Origin: Kribbella italica
GTDB lineage: Bacteria; Actinomycetota; Actinomycetes; Propionibacteriales; Kribbellaceae
Length of the DNA: 64,000 bases
Assembly (NCBI RefSeq): GCF_014205135.1
Contig: NZ_JACHMY010000001.1
Location: 3,782,001 to 3,846,000, forward strand
Reading direction: 5' to 3'
Of this stretch, positions 43,108 through 54,361 are shown piece by piece. A program made the translations under genes and the position numbers. Every line of letters begins with the position of its first letter. Position 1 is the stretch's first letter. The notes under the pieces are model-generated. The model was not told where the DNA came from. It saw nothing but the letters and a program-made list of their open reading frames with translations, and did no database searches.

Positions 43108-44118
43108 ATGACTGTGTCCCGTGACTTCCTCACCGGCCTGCCGAAGGCCGAGCTGCACGTCCACCACGTCGGGTCCGCGTCGCCGCGGATCGTCGCCGAG
43201 CTCGCCGCCCGGCACCCCGGCTCGCCGGTGCCGGCCGACCCGGCCGCGCTGGCGGAGTACTTCACCTTCACCGACTTCGCGAAGTTCATCGAGGTCTACC
43301 TGACCGTCGTGGACCTGATCACCACCCCGGACGACGTCCGGCTGCTCACCTACGAGATCGCCCGCGAGATGGCGGCGCAGAACATCCGCTACTCCGAGCT
43401 GACCGTCACGCCGTACACGTCGGTGGTCCGCGGGATCGCCGCCGAGGCGTTCTGCGAGGCGATCGAGGACGCCCGGACGGCGGCCGAGAAGGAGCTCGGC
43501 GTGACGCTGCGCTGGATCTTCGACATCCCCGGCGAGGCGGGGCTGCCGGCCGCCGAGGAGACGCTGCGGATCGCGACCAAGATCCGCCCCGACGGCCTGG
43601 TCGGGTTCGGCCTGGGCGGCCCGGAGGTCGGCGTACCGCGGCCGCAGTTCGCGCCGTACTTCGAGCAGGCGCTGGCCGTCGGTCTGCACAGCGTTCCGCA
43701 CGCCGGTGAGACCACCGGCCCGGAGACGATCTGGGCCGCGCTGCGCGACCTGAAGGCCGAGCGGATCGGCCACGGGACGTCGGCGATGCAGGACCCGGAG
43801 CTGGTCGCGTACCTGGCCGAGCACCGGATCCCGCTCGAGGTCAGCCCGACCTCGAACCTGGCCACCCAGGCCGTCACCTCGTACGCCGAGCACCCGCTGC
43901 CGGCGATGGTCGAGGCCGGTCTGGTCGTCACGATCAACTCCGACGATCCGCCGATGTTCGGCACCGACCTCGTCACCGAGTACGGCGTCGCGACCGGCCT
44001 GCTGAAGCTCGACGAGGCCGGCGCCGCCGACCTCGCCCGCACCGCCGTCCGGGTCTCCTTCGCCGAGCAGTCCGTCAAGGACACCCTGCTCGCCGAGATC
44101 GACGCGTACGTGAGCTAG
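43108..44118 (+). CDS. adenosine deaminase family protein
   Basis: A 336-residue amidohydrolase barrel. The N-terminal zinc motif is LHVHH (HxH), the later metal/proton residues are in SVPHAGETTGPETIW, the base pair His is in AERIGHGTSAMQDP, and the final Asp motif is INSDDPPMFGTDL. The loop after HxH reads HVGSASP in place of the LEGS/DGS of classical adenosine deaminase, so the purine substrate may differ (adenine nucleosides, aminodeoxyfutalosine or similar). I start at ATG 43108. It ends in the CTAG double stop shared with the metzincin gene. Confidence 0.87.
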   Translation: MTVSRDFLTGLPKAELHVHHVGSASPRIVAELAARHPGSPVPADPAALAEYFTFTDFAKFIEVYLTVVDLITTPDDVRLLTYEIAREMAAQNIRYSELTVTPYTSVVRGIAAEAFCEAIEDARTAAEKELGVTLRWIFDIPGEAGLPAAEETLRIATKIRPDGLVGFGLGGPEVGVPRPQFAPYFEQALAVGLHSVPHAGETTGPETIWAALRDLKAERIGHGTSAMQDPELVAYLAEHRIPLEVSPTSNLATQAVTSYAEHPLPAMVEAGLVVTINSDDPPMFGTDLVTEYGVATGLLKLDEAGAADLARTAVRVSFAEQSVKDTLLAEIDAYVS

Positions 44119-45407
44119 TTGACTCGCCGGAGCTGCCACGTCTGCGTGGCGGCTCCGGTGAAGGCCTGCTGGGTCACCCGCTGGTTGCCTCCGGCATCGG
44201 TCACGGCCAGGCCGCTCAGCGTGTTGAGTACGCCGTACAGGTCGCCGCCCAAGGGATGCAGCGTCCAGCGCATGCCGTCCTGGCCGTTGCACGTGTACTG
44301 CAGGACCTGTGTGCCCGGTGTGGTGGCGCTGAACGCGCTGTCGGCGCACTTGTTGCTGCTGACGTTCTGCAACTGCCAGCCGGTCGCGTACTGGAAGCGC
44401 CACTGCTGGCTGGTCGCTCCGGTCGCCGGCCGGCTCGACACGTAGGCCAGGTTGTCCGCGGAGTCCACGCCCAGCGCAGCACCGGTGGCCGGGTTGACGA
44501 ACTCGTAGACCTGGCCGTGCCGTGGCCCGGGCCGGGCATCCGGTACGGCGTTCTTGATCAGCCAGTCGCTGTTGGCGATGTTCCAGTGGGTCGCCAGGTA
44601 GCTGCCGGCCGGTGGGTTCGTGTGGAAGTAGTCGTCCTTGTTGCAGTCCAGCAGCCGGTCGCTGTCCTTCTCGGGGCAGACGACCGTCGTACCGGAGCCG
44701 TAACACATCAGGTCCCACTCGTCGTTGCAGTGGCCGTTGTAGTGCGGTGCCGAACTCTGGACCGCGCCGAAGGTGTGGCCGAGCTCGTGGGCGGCGGCGT
44801 TGAAGCCCCAGCAGTTCGCCGACGCGTCCACCCGCGCGTAGCCGGTGTTGCGGTTGTTGGCGTTGTCCAGACCGGGCCGGTCGTCGCCGTACAGGGTGCC
44901 GAGGCCGCAGGTCTTCTTGGCGTCGGCGAAGACCAGGTACTTGCGGTTGGGATCCTTGTGGCCGAGCTTCTGCAGCGCGGTGATCATCGTGTCCCAGGTG
45001 TCCAGGCCGCCGGTCGGCAGCACGACCTCCCGCACAGTGATCCGGCAGCCGTCACCCGCCGCCTCGGTGACGAACCGGACGTGGCGACTCGCGCCGGTCT
45101 GCGCGGCACTGTCGTTGTACGCCGCGTCGATCTCGTGCGACCAGGCCCGGAACGACGGCACGAACAGCGCCAGGCGCGAGGCCTGCTGCGTCTCCCGCGC
45201 GTACATCACCTGCACGCGCTTGCCCGCCTGGCCGTCGCCCTCGCAGACGATCGGGCTCGCCGCGATCTTGGCCTCGGCGATGTCGCCCTTGAGCGGCGTC
45301 GGCTCGCCCTGCAGGGTCAGGCCGGGCATCGTCTCGGCCGGTGCGTGCGGTGACAGGGGAACAGCAGTGGCGGCCAGTACCGCGACCAGGGTGCTGAGCA
45401 GGGACAT
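44115..45407 (-). CDS. secreted metzincin-type protease with ricin-B lectin domain
   Basis: A 430-residue exported protein: signal peptide (about 1-25), zinc-protease domain, then a ricin-type beta-trefoil (about 300-430; VYEFVNPATGAALGVDSADN, QQWRF, NKCADS, QVLQYTCNGQDGMRWTLHP). The protease motif is H207-E-L-G-H211-TFGAVQSSAPH222, i.e. HExxHxxGxxxxxxxxH, with the Met-turn DLMCYG; spacing differs from the classical HExxHxxGxxH metzincins. Several Cys pairs fit extracellular disulphides. Substrate is probably extracellular protein on carbohydrate-bearing material. It lies next to the SARP regulator, on the opposite strand. Confidence 0.82.
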   Translation of the reverse strand: MSLLSTLVAVLAATAVPLSPHAPAETMPGLTLQGEPTPLKGDIAEAKIAASPIVCEGDGQAGKRVQVMYARETQQASRLALFVPSFRAWSHEIDAAYNDSAAQTGASRHVRFVTEAAGDGCRITVREVVLPTGGLDTWDTMITALQKLGHKDPNRKYLVFADAKKTCGLGTLYGDDRPGLDNANNRNTGYARVDASANCWGFNAAAHELGHTFGAVQSSAPHYNGHCNDEWDLMCYGSGTTVVCPEKDSDRLLDCNKDDYFHTNPPAGSYLATHWNIANSDWLIKNAVPDARPGPRHGQVYEFVNPATGAALGVDSADNLAYVSSRPATGATSQQWRFQYATGWQLQNVSSNKCADSAFSATTPGTQVLQYTCNGQDGMRWTLHPLGGDLYGVLNTLSGLAVTDAGGNQRVTQQAFTGAATQTWQLRRVN

Positions 45408-45491
45408 CGGCGGGGCTCCTCATGGGCGGTCACGGATTGGAACACAACGATCACAACGTGCGCTCGCGTCATCCTGCGCGATGACCGGTCC

Positions 45492-48386
45492 ATGGGCGAG
45501 ACTTCGAGCGTGACGGAATCCCTCCGGCTGGACCTGCTCGGTCCCCTTCGTGCCTGGTCGGGCCCGGAGGCACTCGAGCTCGGGCCGATCCGCCAGCAGT
45601 CCCTGCTGGCCGTTCTGGCTCTGCGGGCCAACCAGGTGATCAGTCCGGACGACCTGGTCGAGCTGGTCTGGAGCGAGGCTCCCCCGGCGACCGGCGCCAA
45701 GATCGTTCCGCCGTACGTGTACCGCCTGCGCAAGCTGCTGCCAGAAGGGGTGGTGGTGCACTCCCGCGACGGCTACCGCCTGCAGCTCGCGCCGGACGCG
45801 CTCGACCTCGACCGGTTCGAGAGCCTCGTGTCGGCCGGTCGGACCGCACGCGCTGAGGGCGACCTCGACGCTGCCGCGGCTGAGCTCAGTGCCGCCCTGG
45901 CGCTCTTTCACGGCGAGCCCCTGAAGGGCCTGGCCGGGCACTACCTGGCGGTGCAACGGCATCGGCTCACGGAACGCCGTCTGAAGGTCCTGTCGGAGCG
46001 CATCGATCTGGACCTGGAGCGCGGCCGGTACGGCGATCTCGTCCCGGAACTGGTTGCCCTGGTGGAGGAGGACCGGCTGCGAGAGCAGTTCGCGGGTCAG
46101 CTGATGCTCGCGTACTGGCGGAGCGGCCGAGTCTCCGAGGCGTTGGACACCTACGGCCGTGCCCGTGCGGAACTGGTCGAGCAACTCGGTGTGGAGCCCG
46201 GTCCGGGACTGCGGGCGATCCACCAGAAGATCCTGCGGAACGAGGGATCCGGGGTCCCCGGACCGGTCGTCCGGGACGAGCTTCCGTACGACGGGGCGAA
46301 CTTCGTCGGCCGCGACCGGGAGCTGACCGAGGTGGTCGCCGCACTGACTTCGGACGCTCACGCGGAGCGGATGCCGGTGGTGGCGATCGACGGGATGGCC
46401 GGGGTCGGCAAGACCGCCCTCGCGATCCGCGCGGCGCGGCGCGTCGCCGAGGCCTATCCGGAGGGTCGCCTGTTCATCGACCTGCACGGCTACACCCCCG
46501 ACCGCAGTCCGATGTCCTCCGCCCAGGTCCTCGACCGCCTGCTCCGTACCCTGGCCGTCGCCGCCGACCGCATCCCCGCGGAGTTGGAGGAGCGAGCCGC
46601 GCTCTGGCGCTCGGAGCTCGCTGGACACCGCGTCCTCGTCGTCCTCGACAACGCCCCGGACAGTGCCGTGGTCAAGCCGCTGCTGGTCGGCAGTCCGACC
46701 TGCGCGGTCCTGGTGACCAGCCGGCGCCAGCTGACCGACCTGGAGGCAACGACGCGCCTGGCGCTCGACGTGCTGACTCCGGACGACGCGACCGCGCTGC
46801 TGACCGAGATGGTCGGGTCGACGCGGGCTGACGACGAGGCCGCCGCGGCGGCAGTGGTCGAGTACTGCGGCTACCTGCCGCTGGCGATCCGCGTGGCTGG
46901 ATCGCGTCTGCGGCATCGTCCGAGCTGGACGGTCGAGCATCTGGGCAGGCGACTCGGCGCACAGGATCGAAGGCTGGCCGAACTGAGCACGGACGGCGGC
47001 GGGGTCTCCCCCGCCTTCGCACTGTCCTACGGGCAGCTCCCGGCCGACCAGCAGCGGCTGTTCAGGCTCCTTGGCTTGATGACCGGCCATGACATCGACG
47101 TGTACGCCGCAGCCGCAGTGGCCGGGGCAGAGCCGGACGGGACGGAGGTGCTGCTGGAAAGCCTCGTTGACGCCAACCTGCTGCTGGAGCCCAGCCCGGG
47201 GCGGTACCAGTTCCACGATCTGCTCCAGTACTACGCCCGATCGCTGGGCGAGACGGAGGTCGACGTCGCCCGCCGGCTGGCGACGTACTACCTGTACGCC
47301 GCCGCTGACGCGAGCGAGGCCATCTTCAGCTCACGCCTCAACCCCCTGCCTCCCCCTCCTCCGATCAAGCTGCCGCCGTTCGACGGCCCGGCCGACGGCC
47401 TCGCGTGGGGCGACGCCGAAGGCGGCAATGTGCTCGCCACCCTGCACAAGACCGAAGCGCTGGGCCTGGACGAGCTCACCTGGCGGTTGAGCCTCACCAT
47501 CAGCCCGTACTACTACCAGCGCAGCCGCCTTGACGAGATGGACGAGGCGCTGGAGCTGGGCCTGGTTGCTGCCCGCCGCGACGCCACTGACAGCGAGGCG
47601 GAGTCGCGGATCCTGCTGTCGATCGGCAACCTCGGCCGCTACCGCCAAGGAGCCAAGCAGAGCCTCCAGACCCTCCAGGAGTCCCGACGGCTGCTGCCCG
47701 AGGCCGCAGACCCCGTGCTGCGTGGCCGACTGCTCGCCTCGATCGGCTACAGCATGGTCAAGCTCGACCCTACCGACGAAGCACTGGCGGTGCTGGCAGA
47801 AGCCCTGGAGGTCTCCCGCCGAGCCGGTGACGCCAGCTTGTCGTCGCGAGTCCTCGCCTACATCGGTGTGGCGTGCGGCGACCGCTTGGAGTGGGAGGAG
47901 TCGTTGCAGGCCTACGAGGACGGCCTGCGCTTCGCCAGGAAGGTCAACGACGTGGCGATCCAAATAGATCTGCTGAACGGCATCGGCGAGTGCCTGCTCG
48001 AGCTGGGCCGGGTCGACGAAGCCCTGGAGCCACTCGAGACCGCCCACGCGCTGGGTGTCGAACGCGGCGCCGACTACAGCCTCATCTACTCCTTGGCCTT
48101 CCTCAGTACGGCGTACTCGCGGCAAGGCGACTGGGACGAGGCACTGTCGGTCGCCCGGGAGTCCGTCCGGTTGGCCATGGCCAGCGGCTCCGCGCTGTCC
48201 GAGCTGAACGCCCGGCTCCGGCTCGCGCGGACCCTGCTGGGTGTCGGCGATGCCGGTCACGCCCGGCCCCATTTTGCCCGCACGCTGGAGCTGGCGACCG
48301 AGGAGTGTCAGGAGGTCGCGATCTCCGCCGCGGCGGCCGGGCTCGCGGACTGCGACGCAGCCGAGGCGACAGCGCGCGAGATGTGA
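45492..48386 (+). CDS. SARP/AfsR-type transcriptional activator (BTAD, NB-ARC, TPR)
   Basis: A 964-residue regulator of the AfsR/RedD kind: N-terminal winged helix (LRLDLLGPLRAWSGPEALELGPIRQQSLLAVLALRANQVIS), BTAD domain to about residue 250, NB-ARC ATPase with P-loop IDGMAGVGKTALAI (about 300) and LVVLDNAPDSAV, and a TPR-like C-terminal third. Such proteins activate antibiotic or secreted-enzyme gene clusters by binding direct repeats at -35 positions. The true start may be GTG 45510, closer to the family N-terminus. No polyketide or peptide synthase gene is nearby; the adjacent metzincin and lipoprotein genes are candidate targets. Confidence 0.9.
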   Translation: MGETSSVTESLRLDLLGPLRAWSGPEALELGPIRQQSLLAVLALRANQVISPDDLVELVWSEAPPATGAKIVPPYVYRLRKLLPEGVVVHSRDGYRLQLAPDALDLDRFESLVSAGRTARAEGDLDAAAAELSAALALFHGEPLKGLAGHYLAVQRHRLTERRLKVLSERIDLDLERGRYGDLVPELVALVEEDRLREQFAGQLMLAYWRSGRVSEALDTYGRARAELVEQLGVEPGPGLRAIHQKILRNEGSGVPGPVVRDELPYDGANFVGRDRELTEVVAALTSDAHAERMPVVAIDGMAGVGKTALAIRAARRVAEAYPEGRLFIDLHGYTPDRSPMSSAQVLDRLLRTLAVAADRIPAELEERAALWRSELAGHRVLVVLDNAPDSAVVKPLLVGSPTCAVLVTSRRQLTDLEATTRLALDVLTPDDATALLTEMVGSTRADDEAAAAAVVEYCGYLPLAIRVAGSRLRHRPSWTVEHLGRRLGAQDRRLAELSTDGGGVSPAFALSYGQLPADQQRLFRLLGLMTGHDIDVYAAAAVAGAEPDGTEVLLESLVDANLLLEPSPGRYQFHDLLQYYARSLGETEVDVARRLATYYLYAAADASEAIFSSRLNPLPPPPPIKLPPFDGPADGLAWGDAEGGNVLATLHKTEALGLDELTWRLSLTISPYYYQRSRLDEMDEALELGLVAARRDATDSEAESRILLSIGNLGRYRQGAKQSLQTLQESRRLLPEAADPVLRGRLLASIGYSMVKLDPTDEALAVLAEALEVSRRAGDASLSSRVLAYIGVACGDRLEWEESLQAYEDGLRFARKVNDVAIQIDLLNGIGECLLELGRVDEALEPLETAHALGVERGADYSLIYSLAFLSTAYSRQGDWDEALSVARESVRLAMASGSALSELNARLRLARTLLGVGDAGHARPHFARTLELATEECQEVAISAAAAGLADCDAAEATAREM

Positions 48387-48432
48387 CACGCCGGGGCCTT
48401 GTTCTGTCGGTTCCGCGTGGTTCCCTTGACCG

Positions 48433-49383
48433 GTGCGCAAGCTACCCGTCCTGAGCGCGACGGCAGTGTTGCTCGGCCTCCTCACCGGCTGCAGCGACGA
48501 CCCTGCCGACGCTGGTCCGACGCCGGTCAAACCTCCGGCGACCACCCAGAGTTCCGCACCGACGACTCCGACCCCCGCTCCACCGGCCGAGGGCGACCTG
48601 CCCCGCGGCGGCCGGACGATCTTCCCGCAGCACCAGCTCGTCGGGTACGTCGGTCTGCCCGGCTCCCCCGCGCTGGGTCCGCTCGACAAGAACATCGACG
48701 CCAAGGCCGCCCAGCTGGAGAAGCTCGCGACGTCGTACGCCGGTGGCCGCACGCCGCTGCCGGTGATGGAGCTGATCGTCGTGATCGCCAACGACCACCC
48801 GGGCAAGGACGGCCAGTACCGCGCCCGGCTCAGCGACGAGAAGATCCAGCCCTACCTGGACACCGCGCGCAAGCACAAGATGCTGCTCCTGCTCGACGTC
48901 CAGCCCGGCCGCGCCGACAGCCTGAGCGAGATCAAGCGGCTGGAGAAGTGGCTGAAGGAGCCTGACGTCGGCGTGGCCTTCGACCCCGAGTGGGCGGTCG
49001 GCCCCGGTCAGGTCCCCGGCCGCGTCTTCGGCCGGACGACCGGCGCGGAGCTGACCGCGATCGCGTCGTACTTGTCGGGTCTGGTCAAGGCCAACAACCT
49101 GCCCGAGAAGGTGTTCGTCTTCCATCAGCTGTCGTCGCGCATCCTCAGCAACGAGAAGGCCTTCAAGCAGCAGCCGGGCGTCGTCACGATCAAGTCCGTC
49201 GACGGCATCGGCAACCGCGCCGACAAGGAGTCCACCTGGCGCAAGCTGACGCCGACGATGGCGCCTGGGGTGCACGCGGGCTTCAAGCTCTTCTACAAGG
49301 AGGACGCCCGCCACGGCCCGTTGATGACACCGGCCCAGGTGATGGCGTTGAAACCCCGGCCGGAGTTCGTCGTGTACGAGTGA
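48433..49383 (+). CDS. exported lipoprotein of unknown function
   Basis: A 316-residue protein from GTG 48433 (MRKLPVLSATAVLLGLLTGC) with lipobox LLTGC and a Thr/Pro-rich linker. The mature part (QHQLVGYVGLPGSPALGPL ... PVMELIVVIANDHPGKDGQYRARL ... KHKMLLLLDVQPGRADSLSEIKRLEKWL ... VGVAFDPEWAVGPGQVPGRVFG ... VFVFHQLSSRIL) has alternating strands and helices and may be a TIM-barrel-like sugar-related domain. I recognise no named family. It stands 46 bp after the SARP gene, so it may share its transcript, and abuts the prmC stop (TGATCA). Confidence 0.78.
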   Translation: MRKLPVLSATAVLLGLLTGCSDDPADAGPTPVKPPATTQSSAPTTPTPAPPAEGDLPRGGRTIFPQHQLVGYVGLPGSPALGPLDKNIDAKAAQLEKLATSYAGGRTPLPVMELIVVIANDHPGKDGQYRARLSDEKIQPYLDTARKHKMLLLLDVQPGRADSLSEIKRLEKWLKEPDVGVAFDPEWAVGPGQVPGRVFGRTTGAELTAIASYLSGLVKANNLPEKVFVFHQLSSRILSNEKAFKQQPGVVTIKSVDGIGNRADKESTWRKLTPTMAPGVHAGFKLFYKEDARHGPLMTPAQVMALKPRPEFVVYE

Positions 49384-50217
49384 TCAGACCCGGCGGCCGG
49401 TCGCGAAGCGGTGGCGGCCGGCCAGGTCGAGCTGGTCGCGGACCTCGGTGAACTGGCCGGTGGCGGCGAAGACGGCCGGGGCGGACTCGCCCTGGACGTC
49501 GGCGTGCTCGCAGCCGAACCAGCCGCCGGGCTTGAGCAGGCGAGCCGCGGTGGCCGCGACGACCTTGATCTCGTCCAGTCCGTCGTCGCCGGACCACAGC
49601 GCGAGCGCCGGATCGTGGTCGCGGACCTCGGCCGTGACGGATTCCCACGCGGTCAGCGGGATGTACGGCGGGTTGGCGATCACCGCGTCGACCTGGCCGT
49701 CGAGCTCGGGCAGGCAGCCGTCGATGTCGCCCTCGTGCAGGGTCGCGCCCGTGCCGGCGAGGTTGCGGCGGGCCCAGACGCAGGCCTCCGCGGACAGCTC
49801 GACCGCGTGCACGGTGCTGTCCGGGCGCTCGGTCGCGACCGCTCCGGCGATGGCGCCCGAGCCGCTGCACAGGTCGACGACCAGCGGCGCCTCGACGTCC
49901 TTGAGGCGGTCGAGCATCCAGCCGACCAGGACCTCGGTCTCCGGGCGCGGGACGAAGACACCGGGGCCGACGACCAGCTCGCGGTAGCGGAAGGCCGCCG
50001 TACCGGTCAGGTGCTGGAGGGGCTCACGCTGGGCGCGGCGGTCCACCAGTACGTCGTACTGCTTGAGCTGGTCGTCGCTGATGTCAGCCAGGCCGAGCTG
50101 GAGGCGCGTCGTGCCGGCCACGAAGGCGAGCAGCTCGGCGGCGTCGTACTCGGGTGAGGCGACACCGGCCTCCGCGAGCCGCTCGGTGGCGGCGGCGATC
50201 AGCTGGCGAGCGTTCAC
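49384..50217 (-). CDS. prmC: release-factor glutamine methyltransferase
   Basis: A 277-residue class I methyltransferase that methylates the GGQ glutamine of RF1/RF2. Motif I is [15 protein letters not shown], the catalytic motif VIANPPYIP is intact, and the N-terminal helical domain precedes them. GTG 50217 overlaps the prfA stop by 4 bases, so substrate and modifying enzyme are translationally coupled. Confidence 0.96.
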   Translation of the reverse strand: MNARQLIAAATERLAEAGVASPEYDAAELLAFVAGTTRLQLGLADISDDQLKQYDVLVDRRAQREPLQHLTGTAAFRYRELVVGPGVFVPRPETEVLVGWMLDRLKDVEAPLVVDLCSGSGAIAGAVATERPDSTVHAVELSAEACVWARRNLAGTGATLHEGDIDGCLPELDGQVDAVIANPPYIPLTAWESVTAEVRDHDPALALWSGDDGLDEIKVVAATAARLLKPGGWFGCEHADVQGESAPAVFAATGQFTEVRDQLDLAGRHRFATGRRV

Positions 50218-51293
50218 TGGTGGGTCTCGACGGCGTCCAGCCGGGCAGCCATGTCGGCGTCGGTGAGCGCCTGGATCACCGGAGCCAGCTCGCCGCCGAG
50301 GACCGCGTCGAGGTTGTGCGCCTTGTAGCCGACGCGGTGGTCGGAGAAGCGGTTCTCCGGGAAGTTGTAGGTGCGGACGCGCTCGGAGCGGTCGACCGTG
50401 CGGATCTGCAGGCGCCGCGCGTCCGAGGCCTCCTGGTCGGCTGCCTCCTGGGCCGCCGCGAGCAGCCGGGACCGGAGTACGCGCATCGCCTGCTCGCGGT
50501 TCTGCAGCTGGGACTTCTCGTTCTGCATCGAGACGACGATGCCGGTCGGCAGATGGGTGATCCGCACCGCCGAGTCGGTCGTGTTGACGCTCTGCCCACC
50601 CGGACCGGACGAGCGGAACACGTCGATCCGCAGGTCGTTCTGGTCGATCTCGACGTCGACGTCCTCGGCCTCGGGCAGCACCAGGACCCCGGCCGCGCTG
50701 GTGTGGATGCGGCCCTGCGACTCGGTCACCGGCACCCGCTGGACCCGGTGCACGCCGCCCTCGAACTTCAGCTTCGCGTACGGCGCGTCGCCCGGCTCGG
50801 GCGTGCCCTTGGCCTTCACCGCGACGGTGATCGACTTGTACCCGCCCAGATCGGACTCGGCCGAGTCGAGCACCTCGGTCTTCCAGTGCTGCGACTCGGC
50901 GTACTTGAGGTACATCTTCAGCAGGTCGCCGGCGAACAGCGCCGACTCGTCGCCGCCCTCACCGGCCTTGATCTCGAGGATCGCGTCCTTGTCGTCGCTC
51001 GGGTCACGCGGGACGAGCAGCATCCGCAGCTTCTCGGTCAGCTCCTCGCGGCGGGCCTCCAGCTTGACGGCCTCCTCGGCGAACGCCGGGTCCTCGTCGG
51101 CCAGCTCCTTGGCGGCCTCGATGTCGTCGGCGGTCTGCAGCCACTCGTCGTACGCGCGCACGACCGGCGCGAGCCCGGCGTACCGCTTGCCGACCCGGCG
51201 GGCGTTGGCCTGGTCGGAGTGCAGCTCGGGGTCCGACATCTGCCGCTCGAGCTCGGCGTACTCCGCCTTGAGCGATTGCACCGCTTCGAACAT
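50214..51293 (-). CDS. prfA: peptide chain release factor 1
   Basis: A 359-residue class I release factor reading UAA and UAG. The GGQ loop is [25 protein letters not shown], and the N-terminal domain ([25 protein letters not shown]) is typical of RF1. GAGAGGAG lies 7 bases before ATG 51293. It follows rpmE but is separated from it by a strong hairpin cluster. Confidence 0.97.
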   Translation of the reverse strand: MFEAVQSLKAEYAELERQMSDPELHSDQANARRVGKRYAGLAPVVRAYDEWLQTADDIEAAKELADEDPAFAEEAVKLEARREELTEKLRMLLVPRDPSDDKDAILEIKAGEGGDESALFAGDLLKMYLKYAESQHWKTEVLDSAESDLGGYKSITVAVKAKGTPEPGDAPYAKLKFEGGVHRVQRVPVTESQGRIHTSAAGVLVLPEAEDVDVEIDQNDLRIDVFRSSGPGGQSVNTTDSAVRITHLPTGIVVSMQNEKSQLQNREQAMRVLRSRLLAAAQEAADQEASDARRLQIRTVDRSERVRTYNFPENRFSDHRVGYKAHNLDAVLGGELAPVIQALTDADMAARLDAVETHQ

Positions 51294-51426
51294 TCCACAC
51301 TCCTCTCAGATCCGCCCCACCAGGGGGTGCGGGTGGCGAAGCCCCCGCTTGCGGCGAAGCCGCACAACACGCGAAAGCGAGGTGGCCTGCGCTTTCCGCA
51401 GGCACACCTCGCCGAGAGCTTTCGCT
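51294..51426 (-). other. rpmE-prfA spacer with strong hairpins
   Basis: Besides the large hairpin described at 51371-51425, the minus-strand RNA holds TGCGGC-TTC-GCCGCA and a GGGGGC-TTC-GCCACC stem-loop, each built on the sequence GGCTTCGCC. The whole stretch is a string of GC stems and can be expected to act on transcription of prfA. Confidence 0.5.
51371..51425 (-). terminator. large hairpin after rpmE
   Basis: A stem of 15 pairs (51377-51391 with 51397-51412, one bulged base, loop of 5) is enclosed by a further GCGAAAGC/GCTTTCGC pairing (51371-51378 with 51418-51425). It begins two bases after the rpmE stop. It is followed by TTTCGCGTGTTGT, a weak T-rich run. A full or partial terminator for rpmE is likely. 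Confidence 0.75.
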
Positions 51427-51633
51427 CTACTTCTTCGCGTACCGCTTCTCGAAGCGGGCGACCCGGCCGCCGGTGTCGAGGATCTTCTGCTTGCCCGTGT
51501 AGAACGGGTGGCACTGCGAGCAGACGTCGGCGTGGATCGAGCCCGACTCGGACGTCGAGCGCGTCTCGAAGCTCGCGCCGCAGGTGCAGGTCACCTTGGT
51601 GTCGACGTACGTCGGGTGGATGTCGCTCTTCAT
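51427..51633 (-). CDS. rpmE: ribosomal protein L31, zinc-binding (C+) form
   Basis: A 68-residue protein ([26 protein letters not shown] ... [33 protein letters not shown]) with four Cys (CTC, CSQC) for zinc. TAGGAG stands before ATG 51633. As the C+ form it would be replaced by a zinc-free paralogue under zinc limitation if one exists elsewhere. It sits between rho and prfA, each side with its own hairpin. Confidence 0.97.
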   Translation of the reverse strand: MKSDIHPTYVDTKVTCTCGASFETRSTSESGSIHADVCSQCHPFYTGKQKILDTGGRVARFEKRYAKK

Positions 51634-51719
51634 GGATCTCCTAGGTCTCAGGTGCTCCGGGTCGCCCGCACGGTGCTGACGTGAACCGGAACCAACAGAC
51701 AAGTCTGCCAGGTACACGG

Positions 51720-51757
51720 CGAACCGACCAAACCGGGTCAGCGGTCTGGTCGGTTCG
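51720..51757 (-). terminator. 16-bp hairpin after rho
   Basis: CGAACCGACCAGACCG and CGGTTTGGTCGGTTCG pair at 16 of 16 positions counting one G-U, with a 6-nt loop, starting 10 bases after the rho stop. No T-run follows. It should end or attenuate the rho transcript before rpmE. Confidence 0.75.
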
Positions 51758-51766
51758 GGGGTGCTG

Positions 51767-54037
<2,271 letters not shown>

Positions 54038-54361
54038 GTGAGGTCCTTCCCACACGGATGGACGATGTCCTGACCGGCTCATCGCCCGGAATCAGCTCCC
54101 ACGGCCGGCGGACGGCATCGTGGGTACAAGAGGTTTCTCGCTGGATCCGGTCCCCCGAAATTCTCCGGCGCAGGCGGCGCAGGTCATTTGCTGGGAGATC
54201 GCCACGGACACCTGGGTGCCGGGAACACAGCCCGGAAGCGGCGAGAGTCACCGATCACCTGGAGGGGATCGGGTGAGTCGAGACTAGCACCACACGGGGT
54301 CCTTCTGCTGCCTCGTGGGGTACAACGCGTGTCCGGTTCTGATCATTCCGCCCTGGGCGAA
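54038..54361 (-). promoter_or_regulatory. rho leader region without gene
   Basis: The 324 bases between the thrB stop and the rho start hold no reading frame that I believe. TGC-TAGTCT at 54289-54281 (minus strand) looks like an extended -10 element, which would give a leader of about 235 nt. The leader contains GC stems such as CCGGG-CTGTGTT-CCCGG. Autogenous control of rho by early termination in a long leader is known in other bacteria and is the likely purpose. Confidence 0.4.
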
